From assembly GCA_023143935.1 (NCBI GenBank), contig JAGLGQ010000033.1, forward strand, positions 1-5,799: 5,799 bases of DNA. The letters are read 5' to 3'. Positions 1 through 4,345 of this stretch are shown one piece after another. Position numbers and translations under genes: made by a program. Under the pieces are notes generated by a model that saw only the letters and a list, made by a program, of their open reading frames with translations, ran no database searches and was not told where the DNA came from. How positions within the stretch are numbered: the stretch's first letter is position 1; every line of letters starts with the position of its first letter. Source of the stretch: Minisyncoccota bacterium (lineage in GTDB: Bacteria > Patescibacteriota > Minisyncoccia > Phycocordibacterales > GCA-2747955).

Positions 1-1140
1 ACAAGAGATGCTTTAAAAAAAAAGTTGATGTCGGGAGAAAGGTTAAAAATTTATCAAGGATTTGATCCAACAGGGCCATATTTACATGTTGGTCACGCTA
101 TGGGAATAAGGGCGATGAAAATTTTACAGGATCTAGGGCACGAAGTGATATTTCTTGTTGGTGATTTTACATCTAGAGTTGGTGATCCAGATAAAAATTC
201 TGTGAGGAAAATGCTTTCTCTGGAAGATATTAAAAAGAACATGGAAGGTTGGAAAGAACAAGCTGCTCAGATGATTGATTTTGGTGGAGATAATCCAGTA
301 AAATTTTTACATAATTATAATTGGTTATCAAAATTAACTTTGGATGAAATTATAAAATTAATGTCACACATGACTGTTCAGCAAATGCTTGAAAGAGATA
401 TGTTTGAGAGAAGATTAAAAGAAGGAGATCCAATACATGTTCAAGAATTTATTTATCCTTTAATGCAGGGTTATGACGGCGTTGCTATGGGTGTTGATAT
501 AGAGATGGGGGGTGCAGATCAAACTTTTAATATGCTTGTTGGGAGAAGATTAAGTAAAGTATACTTAAATAAAGAAAAGTTTGTACGAACCAATAAGATG
601 ATGGACGCCACAGACGGACGTACTATGAGTAAGACTAAGGGTAATGGTATTAATCTTGGAGATACAGCTGACGAAATGTACGGTAAAGCTATGTCTTATT
701 CTGACGATAAAATAACCATGGGACTAGAGCTTTTAACATCAATACCAATGGATGAAGTAAAAAAAATTGGTGAGGATATTACTAACGGCAAGAATCAGAT
801 GAATCATAAAAAGATGATGTCGTTTGAGATTGTAAAAGCAATAAAGGGGAAAGAAGTTGCTCAAAAAGCTCAAACAAATTGGATTGCTCAATTTTCCAAA
901 AAAGAAATTCCAGATAATTTAAAAGAATTCAATTTTAATAACGGTATAAAAATATTGGAAGTTTTAAAAGAAACAAAATTATCTTCTTCAAATTCTAACG
1001 GAAGAAGAAAAATTGATGAAAAAGCAGTACAATTAGATGGAAAAAAACTTACGGATCATAATTTTGAATTAAAAAAAGGAGAGTTTGTTCTAAAACTCGG
1101 AAAAAAGATGGTAAAAATAAATATAAAACAAGCTTTTTAA
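1..1140 (+). CDS. tyrS: Tyrosyl-tRNA synthetase, 5' end outside window
   Basis: Class I enzyme that charges tRNA-Tyr with tyrosine in the cytosol. The frame is open from base 1, so the gene starts upstream; the TTG at 25 and ATG at 28 lie inside the conserved N-terminal region and are not the start. The visible part is 379 residues; full-length family members are about 400. Numbered from base 1, the class I signature GFDPTGPYLHVGH is at 20-32 (HVGH is the HIGH motif), the tyrosine pocket YPLMQGYD at 152-159, GGADQ at 170-174 and the KMSKS-equivalent TMSKT at 208-212. A C-terminal S4-like RNA-binding domain occupies about 328-376 (SSSNSNGRRKI, then AVQLDGKKLTD). The YxxxQxxD pocket and S4 tail separate it from TrpRS. 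The KMSKS loop is divergent (T for the first K, T for the last S), but its second lysine is kept. The next gene starts 35 bp downstream with no terminator between, so cotranscription is likely. Confidence 0.96.
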   Translation, partial: TRDALKKKLMSGERLKIYQGFDPTGPYLHVGHAMGIRAMKILQDLGHEVIFLVGDFTSRVGDPDKNSVRKMLSLEDIKKNMEGWKEQAAQMIDFGGDNPVKFLHNYNWLSKLTLDEIIKLMSHMTVQQMLERDMFERRLKEGDPIHVQEFIYPLMQGYDGVAMGVDIEMGGADQTFNMLVGRRLSKVYLNKEKFVRTNKMMDATDGRTMSKTKGNGINLGDTADEMYGKAMSYSDDKITMGLELLTSIPMDEVKKIGEDITNGKNQMNHKKMMSFEIVKAIKGKEVAQKAQTNWIAQFSKKEIPDNLKEFNFNNGIKILEVLKETKLSSSNSNGRRKIDEKAVQLDGKKLTDHNFELKKGEFVLKLGKKMVKINIKQAF

Positions 1141-1175
1141 AAACCAACAAAAATACATAAAAAAAATAGTAAATT

Positions 1176-1523
1176 ATGAAATTAAAACCTCAACATATTT
1201 TTCATAGAGATGAAGATCCTTTTGATAGAATTATAAAAAAAGAAAAAATTTTTGAAATTCGTTTGAATGATAAAAAAAGACAAAAAGTAAAAATAGGCGA
1301 TATTATAAAAGGAGTATCAAGAAAAAATGAAAATCAATTCTTTTTTTCTGAAGTTACTGGATTGTCGTATTTTAAAAGATTTGAAGATGTCTTTAATGTT
1401 TTTCAAAATAAAGTATCCGAAAAAGATAAGGAAATTTTAGAAAGAATTTATTCATTGGAAAAAGTTGAGCAATATGGCATTTTGATAATCCACTTTAAAT
1501 TATTGAGTATAAAAGTAAAGTAG
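1176..1523 (+). CDS. ASCH/PUA-like domain protein, putative RNA-binding
   Basis: A 115-residue single-domain protein resembling the ASCH family (PUA-like beta-barrel). The recognisable core is residues 21-44, KKEKIFEIRLNDKKRQKVKI followed by GDII, matching the ASCH pattern of a lysine-rich turn, an EIR strand and a GD-hydrophobic strand. It is followed by a strand and helix at 54-73 (SEVTGLSYFKRFEDVF) and a C-terminal segment IYSLEKVEQYGILIIHF at 91-107, as in small ASCH proteins. Family knowledge: ASCH domains are predicted RNA-binding modules, and the E. coli member YqfB is an N4-acetylcytidine amidohydrolase; no specific activity can be assigned here. No signal peptide or membrane segment is seen. 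The ATG at 1176 begins the conserved MKLKP-type N-terminus and has no Shine-Dalgarno sequence. The position 35 bp after tyrS suggests one transcript, which may hint at a translation role. It ends with TAG, and no convincing terminator follows. Confidence 0.8.
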   Translation: MKLKPQHIFHRDEDPFDRIIKKEKIFEIRLNDKKRQKVKIGDIIKGVSRKNENQFFFSEVTGLSYFKRFEDVFNVFQNKVSEKDKEILERIYSLEKVEQYGILIIHFKLLSIKVK

Positions 1524-1575
1524 TTATTTTTATCAAAATTAAAATATTATTATTTTAAAGAGGTAATTATTGAAA

Positions 1576-1601
1576 TTCCATAATTCGCGCGAATTATGGA
1601 A
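1576..1601. promoter_or_regulatory. 26-bp perfect palindrome, candidate operator 1
   Basis: A perfect inverted repeat with no spacer: the 13-base half TTCCATAATTCGC is followed directly by its reverse complement, centred between 1588 and 1589. The CG-only core CGCGCG stands out in AT-rich surroundings. There is no T-run after it, so it is not a terminator. It ends 5 bp before the TG of an extended -10 element and occupies the -35 region of the winged-helix gene promoter, the usual place for a repressor operator. A near copy lies at 1940-1965. The inferred ligand is a dimer of the adjacent regulator; this is not proven by sequence. Confidence 0.8.
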
Positions 1602-1606
1602 CAATA

Positions 1607-1620
1607 TGATATAATATAAT
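1607..1620 (+). promoter_or_regulatory. Extended -10 promoter of the winged-helix gene
   Basis: TGATATAAT at 1607-1615 is a perfect extended -10 (TGnTATAAT). A second TATAAT overlaps at 1615-1620. No good -35 is visible; that region is filled by the palindrome at 1576-1601. The predicted start near 1622 gives a leader of about 25 nt, mostly five TAAT repeats, before the ATG at 1647. Confidence 0.65.
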
Positions 1621-1626
1621 TGTTTT

Positions 1627-1646
1627 TAATTAATTAATTAATTAAT
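1627..1646 (+). repeat. TAAT tetranucleotide tract, five copies
   Basis: Five perfect TAAT units abut the ATG of the winged-helix gene and take the place where a ribosome binding site would be. Slipped-strand copy number change here would alter leader length but not the reading frame. Confidence 0.85.
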
Positions 1647-1916
1647 ATGAAGGAAAATCAATTGGAAAAAATTTTAAAAGGCTTTGCAAGTAAAAGAAGA
1701 ATCAAAATTTTATTTTATTTAGAAAAAAATCCCGAAAGTAGTTTAAAAGAAATATCAAAAAGCATAAAACTTAAATTTCGTGGAGTTTCTCAACACATAG
1801 AAAAAATGAAAAACGCAGGCTTAATAGCAAAAAGAAACGATAATGTTAATGTTAGACATAAATTAACTGGCAGGGGGATAAAAGTTTTAAAGTTTTTAAA
1901 AAGTTTTAAAGAATAA
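1647..1916 (+). CDS. Small winged-helix transcriptional regulator (ArsR/MarR-like)
   Basis: An 89-residue, lysine-rich DNA-binding protein with no sensor or other domain. Helix 1 is residues 4-27 (LEKILKGFASKRRIKILFYL, an ArsR-like opening), the first HTH helix about 32-42 (SLKEISKSIKL), the recognition helix about 45-57 (FRGVSQHIEKMKNAG), the wing about 60-73 (IAKRNDNVNVRHKL) and a C-terminal helix 76-88 that could mediate dimerisation. No cysteine or histidine metal-site cluster of classical ArsR sensors is seen, so any ligand is unknown. The ATG at 1647 is the only sensible start and has no Shine-Dalgarno sequence. The gene is bracketed by two 26-bp palindromes (1576-1601 and 1940-1965), which suggests direct autoregulation plus control of the downstream promoter. 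The fold assignment is confident; the target assignment is inference. Confidence 0.88.
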   Translation: MKENQLEKILKGFASKRRIKILFYLEKNPESSLKEISKSIKLKFRGVSQHIEKMKNAGLIAKRNDNVNVRHKLTGRGIKVLKFLKSFKE

Positions 1917-1939
1917 AATATAAATATATATAGATAATG

Positions 1940-1965
1940 TTCCATAATTCGCGCGAATTGTGGAA
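1940..1965. promoter_or_regulatory. 26-bp palindrome, candidate operator 2
   Basis: Identical to the palindrome at 1576-1601 except for one base, G instead of A at 1960, so 12 of 13 symmetric pairs are kept. It lies 24 bases after the winged-helix stop codon and 364 bp centre-to-centre from copy 1. A TATAAT follows 5 bp later, repeating the operator-then-minus-10 arrangement of copy 1. Probable second binding site of the same regulator. Confidence 0.78.
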
Positions 1966-1970
1966 TATTA

Positions 1971-1976
1971 TATAAT
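1971..1976 (+). promoter_or_regulatory. Possible -10 box after operator 2
   Basis: A TATAAT hexamer just downstream of the second palindrome, without an upstream TG and with no clear -35. Transcription would begin near 1983, just before the AGGAGA and the 7-bp repeat array. It is supported mainly by its position relative to the palindrome, since TATAAT is common in such AT-rich DNA. Confidence 0.4.
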
Positions 1977-1991
1977 TAAAATTAGGAGAAA

Positions 1992-2033
1992 TCTATAATC
2001 TATAATCTATAATCTATAATCTATAATCTATAA
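1992..2033 (+). repeat. Six tandem copies of a 7-bp repeat, TCTATAA
   Basis: Six perfect head-to-tail copies of TCTATAA (42 bp). Each junction recreates TATAAT, so the array offers a -10-like hexamer every 7 bp. It is noncoding and sits between operator 2 and the T-box promoter. Perfect short units of this kind change copy number by polymerase slippage. Confidence 0.93.
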
Positions 2034-2042
2034 TTAGATAAA

Positions 2043-2066
2043 AATATTTGCAAATATTGTTTTTTT
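2043..2066 (+). terminator. Weak terminator-like hairpin with T-run
   Basis: AATATTTGCAAATATT is a perfect 16-bp palindrome followed by G and seven T. As RNA it forms only six A-U pairs around a UGCA loop, so termination would be weak. It could end readthrough or a short transcript from about 1983, or simply be upstream sequence of the T-box promoter, with which it overlaps. Confidence 0.35.
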
Positions 2067-2074
2067 GTTATATT
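2047..2074 (+). promoter_or_regulatory. Promoter of the T-box leader
   Basis: TGTTATATT at 2066-2074 is an extended -10 with one mismatch in the hexamer. TTTGCA at 2047-2052 is a moderate -35 at 16 bp spacing. The predicted start near 2081 coincides exactly with the first base of the stem that opens the T-box leader, which supports the call. Confidence 0.55.
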
Positions 2075-2080
2075 ATTTTA

Positions 2081-2232
2081 AATAAAGAGCTTTAAAAATA
2101 TTTTATTTGAATGTAAAGAGATAACAATCTTTATTGGCTGAATTTAGATAAAATTTTTTTAAAGAAGTAGAGTGGCACCGCGAATAAAATCGTCTCTACA
2201 AGTATATTAATAGTGTATTTGTAGAGATTTTT
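2081..2232 (+). promoter_or_regulatory. T-box riboswitch (tRNA-sensing leader), minimal Stem I
   Basis: The T-box core AGAGTGGCACCGCG is at 2169-2182, followed by CGTCTCTAC at 2191-2199. The antiterminator pairs GTAGAG (2167-2172) with CTCTAC (2194-2199) and GCG (2180-2182) with CGT (2191-2193), leaving the 7-nt TGGCACC bulge whose TGGC contacts the tRNA NCCA end. The competing terminator (2193-2232) uses the same 3' strand. Upstream, AATAAAGA (2081-2088) pairs with TCTTTATT (2128-2135) and CTTTA (2090-2094) with TAAAG (2114-2118). This leaves an internal loop (2119-2127) containing GAT and AAC, taken as a short Stem I with Asp or Asn specifier. Bulge base C2176 fits a tRNA with G73, as tRNA-Asp and tRNA-Asn have. 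No K-turn, AGUA motif or clear Stem III is visible. Inferred effect: uncharged tRNA allows transcription into the NYN gene and probably aspS. Confidence 0.88.
2193..2232 (+). terminator. T-box intrinsic terminator
   Basis: TCTCTACAA (2193-2201) pairs with TTGTAGAGA (2219-2227), and the helix continues with A-U and G-U pairs to a TAATA loop (2208-2212), about 15 pairs in all. It is followed by TTTTT at 2228-2232. Its 5' arm overlaps the antiterminator, so the two structures are mutually exclusive. Confidence 0.88.
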
Positions 2233-2272
2233 AAATAAATAATAATTTTTACATATATTGTGATTTAAAATT

Positions 2273-2803
2273 ATGAAACAACAAAATACAAAAAATGTAG
2301 CTTTTATTGATGGACAAAATCTTCATTTGGGGACAAAAACAGCAAGCCCGTCTTGGAGAATTAATTTGTATAAATTTAGGGTTTATTTAAAAGAAAAATA
2401 TAAAGCAGAAAAGGTATATTATTTTTTAGGCGTGGTAGATGAAAATTATAATAAACTTTATGATGAAATACAATCAGCTGGTTTTGTTTTATTTTTTAGA
2501 AAACATAATTCAAATATGTTGGGTGAGAAGAAGGGAAATATTGATGTTGATTTAGTGTTTACCGTGATGGAGAAGATGTATAGAGGTGAAATTAAAGATA
2601 AAATTATTTTAGTTTCTGGTGATGGTGATTATAAAATATTAGTTGATTTTTTAATTAAAGAAAATAAATTTGAAAAAATACTTTTTCCAAATTTTAAAAA
2701 AGCATCTTCTTTGTATAAAAAAATGACAGCAAAATATTTTGCTGATTTGAGTAATATTGATTTGGTAAAAAAAATATCAGATAAAAAGAAAAAGCGTCCT
2801 TAG
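2273..2803 (+). CDS. NYN domain protein (LabA/DUF88-like, PIN-fold putative RNase)
   Basis: A 176-residue cytosolic protein made of one NYN domain, a PIN-like metal-dependent nuclease fold. Acidic signature positions are present: FIDGQN at 11-16 (D13, N16), KKGNIDVDL at 86-94 (D91, D93) and LVSGDGDY at 113-120 (D117, D119), spaced as in the LabA/DUF88 group. The C-terminus is a basic tail (KKISDKKKKRP) that may contact nucleic acid. Family knowledge: NYN domains are predicted RNA-processing nucleases; the substrate here is unknown. The ATG at 2273 lies 41 bases beyond the T-box terminator, so this is the first gene under its control, which is unusual for a nuclease-like protein. aspS follows 114 bp downstream with no terminator between. 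Because all the acidic positions are kept, it is likely active. Confidence 0.88.
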   Translation: MKQQNTKNVAFIDGQNLHLGTKTASPSWRINLYKFRVYLKEKYKAEKVYYFLGVVDENYNKLYDEIQSAGFVLFFRKHNSNMLGEKKGNIDVDLVFTVMEKMYRGEIKDKIILVSGDGDYKILVDFLIKENKFEKILFPNFKKASSLYKKMTAKYFADLSNIDLVKKISDKKKKRP

Positions 2804-2814
2804 GTATTTCTCCG

Positions 2815-2842
2815 TTTGGAAGCTTTCTCGTCGTGATATAAT
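2815..2842 (+). promoter_or_regulatory. Internal promoter of aspS
   Basis: TGATATAAT at 2834-2842 is a perfect extended -10, identical to that of the winged-helix gene. TTTGGA at 2815-2820 is a poor -35 at 16 bp spacing. The predicted start near 2849 leaves a leader of roughly 70 nt before the ATG at 2918. aspS may therefore be made both from this promoter and by readthrough from the T-box transcript. Confidence 0.6.
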
Positions 2843-2917
2843 CATTCTATATTAAATTAAAAAAAAGTCCAGTGTTTTATAATCTAACTATAATTAAAAA
2901 TAATAATAATAATTAAC

Positions 2918-4243
2918 ATGAAAAGAACAATGATAAAAAGCCTTTCAGAAAAGAAAGGGCAAGAAGTAAAAATAAAAGGATGGGTTGATACAGTGCGATT
3001 TCAAGGAAAGATGGCTTTTTTTGATTTTCGTGATGTATCTGGAAAAGTGCAAGGTATTATTTTTGGAAAACCAGAAGTATTAGAATCAGCAAAAGAATTA
3101 CGGGCAGAGTGGGTGGTGGAGTTAGATGGAATTATAAACGAAAGACCAGAAAAAAATATTAATAAAGATATTTTAAATGGTGATGTGGAAATTGAAATTA
3201 CAAAAATTCAAATTCTTTCAGGAGCAGAAATTCCTTTTGATTTAAATGATGAGCTTAATTTAGATATTAGTTTAGATAATAGACCATACACATTAAAGAG
3301 CGATAAAAATAAAGCTATTTTTAAGGTTCAAGCAGAAATTGTAAAAGCCTTTAGAAATACTTTAGGTAATTTTGATTTTACAGAATTTCAAGCTCCAAAA
3401 ATAGTTGGAGGAGATGCTGAAGGTGGGGCAGAAGTTTATAATATAGAATATTTTAAAAATACTGCCAGTTTAGCTACTTCGCCACAGTTATATAAACAAA
3501 TAATGGTTGGAGTTTTTGAAAAAGTATATTCCATAGGTAATGTTTTTAGAGCCGAAAAACATTCAACATCGAGACATCTAAATGAATATTCTTCGTTAGA
3601 TTTCGAAATGGGATTTATAAAAGACCATACAGACATTATGGACATGTTGGCGGAAGTAATGAGGGGAATTAAAAAAGGAGTAGAAGAAAACACAAAAGAC
3701 GAATTAAAATTATTACAAGCAGAAGAATTATTAATACCAGATAAAATTCCGACGATGAAATTATCAGAGGCGCAGGTTTTATTGGAAGAAAAATTAGGTT
3801 TTGAAAATGCTGTGGGTGAACCAGATTTAGAACCAGAACACGAAAGGGCATTGTGCGATTATGCAAAAAAAGAATTAAAATCAGATTTAATTTTTGTAAC
3901 ACATTACCCTGTTTCTAAAAGACCATTTTATACTTACGAAGATGAAGATGAAAAAGGTTTTACAAAATCTTTTGATGCATTATTTAAAGGTGTTGAAATT
4001 GTATCAGGCGGACAAAGAAGACATGATTATGATAATTTAATTGAAGGATTAAAAATGAAAGGATTAAATCCAGACGATTTTAAATTTTATTTACAGGCTT
4101 TTAAAACAGGTATGCCACCACATGGAGGTATCGGTTTAGGTTTAGAAAGAATTACACAAAAAATTTTGGGACTTAAAAATGTAAAAGAAGCTTCTTTATT
4201 TCCAAGAGAAATAAATAGAATAGATACTTTATTAAGCGAATAA
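2918..4243 (+). CDS. aspS: Aspartyl-tRNA synthetase, archaeal-type, possibly non-discriminating
   Basis: Class II enzyme that charges tRNA-Asp with aspartate. Residues 1-105 form the OB-fold anticodon-binding domain (GWVDTVRFQGKMAFFDFRD at 21-39); the catalytic domain follows. Motif 1 is around FDFTEFQAPKIVGG (152-165), the aspartate pocket SPQLYKQ at 188-194 (Q190, K193), motif 2 FRAEKHSTSRHLNEY at 210-224 and motif 3 GIGLGLERI at 404-412 (R411). HLNEYSSLDFEMGF and FDALFKGVEIVSGGQR place it with AspRS rather than AsnRS. At 441 residues it matches the archaeal/eukaryotic type and lacks the GAD insertion of the roughly 590-residue bacterial type. Such enzymes often also charge tRNA-Asn, with later amidation by GatCAB; whether this one does cannot be read from the sequence. 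The base before SPQLYKQ differs from archaeal relatives (T187 in place of Q). The ATG at 2918 has no Shine-Dalgarno sequence and follows a TAA-rich tract. A strong terminator follows. Confidence 0.94.
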   Translation: MKRTMIKSLSEKKGQEVKIKGWVDTVRFQGKMAFFDFRDVSGKVQGIIFGKPEVLESAKELRAEWVVELDGIINERPEKNINKDILNGDVEIEITKIQILSGAEIPFDLNDELNLDISLDNRPYTLKSDKNKAIFKVQAEIVKAFRNTLGNFDFTEFQAPKIVGGDAEGGAEVYNIEYFKNTASLATSPQLYKQIMVGVFEKVYSIGNVFRAEKHSTSRHLNEYSSLDFEMGFIKDHTDIMDMLAEVMRGIKKGVEENTKDELKLLQAEELLIPDKIPTMKLSEAQVLLEEKLGFENAVGEPDLEPEHERALCDYAKKELKSDLIFVTHYPVSKRPFYTYEDEDEKGFTKSFDALFKGVEIVSGGQRRHDYDNLIEGLKMKGLNPDDFKFYLQAFKTGMPPHGGIGLGLERITQKILGLKNVKEASLFPREINRIDTLLSE

Positions 4244-4269
4244 TTTTTTCAAAAAAATCACAAAAAAAT

Positions 4270-4307
4270 AATTTCCATAAAGCCTTGCTTTATGGAAATT
4301 GTTTTTT
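4270..4307 (+). terminator. Strong intrinsic terminator after aspS
   Basis: A 13-bp perfect stem, AATTTCCATAAAG (4270-4282) with its complement (4288-4300), and a CCTTG loop, followed by G and six T (4302-4307). A-runs on the 5' side make it potentially bidirectional. It separates aspS from ychF. The stem contains TTCCATAA and TTATGGAA, the same outer arms as the two palindromes around the winged-helix gene. Confidence 0.9.
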
Positions 4308-4329
4308 ATTCAAGCAACAAAATATAATA

Positions 4330-4338
4330 TGTTATAAT
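4330..4338 (+). promoter_or_regulatory. Extended -10 promoter of ychF, leaderless start
   Basis: TGTTATAAT is a perfect extended -10. A start about 7 nt after its last base falls at 4345, immediately before the ATG at 4346, so the mRNA should have essentially no 5' leader. The -35 is weak (TTCAAG at 4309-4314, 18 bp spacing). Confidence 0.65.
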
Positions 4339-4345
4339 ATCGTTT

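Noticed and set aside
25..30. TTG or ATG as the start of tyrS
   Set aside because: The frame is open to base 1 and the upstream residues (TRDALKKK) fit the conserved N-terminal helix of TyrRS, so the true start lies outside the window.
1539..1558. TTAAAATA/TATTTTAA hairpin as terminator of the tyrS-ASCH transcript
   Set aside because: Eight weak A/T pairs and no T-run afterwards; expected by chance at this composition.
1576..1601. Palindrome as an intrinsic terminator
   Set aside because: No T-run follows on either strand and the symmetry has no loop; the position over the -35 region fits an operator better.
1570..1614. Tiny 14-codon frame with a TTG start, preceded by AGAGG, running through palindrome 1
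   Set aside because: It is very short, made of the palindrome itself, and overlaps the promoter of the winged-helix gene; no coding signal.
1992..2033. Repeat array as CRISPR
   Set aside because: The units are 7 bp, contiguous, and have no spacers.
3436..3693. Minus-strand frame of 85 codons inside aspS
   Set aside because: It is the antisense shadow of a well-conserved synthetase and shows no recognisable domain.
3669..3902. Minus-strand frame of 77 codons inside aspS
   Set aside because: Leucine/isoleucine-rich antisense of lysine- and glutamate-rich coding sequence; an apparent membrane protein only by composition.
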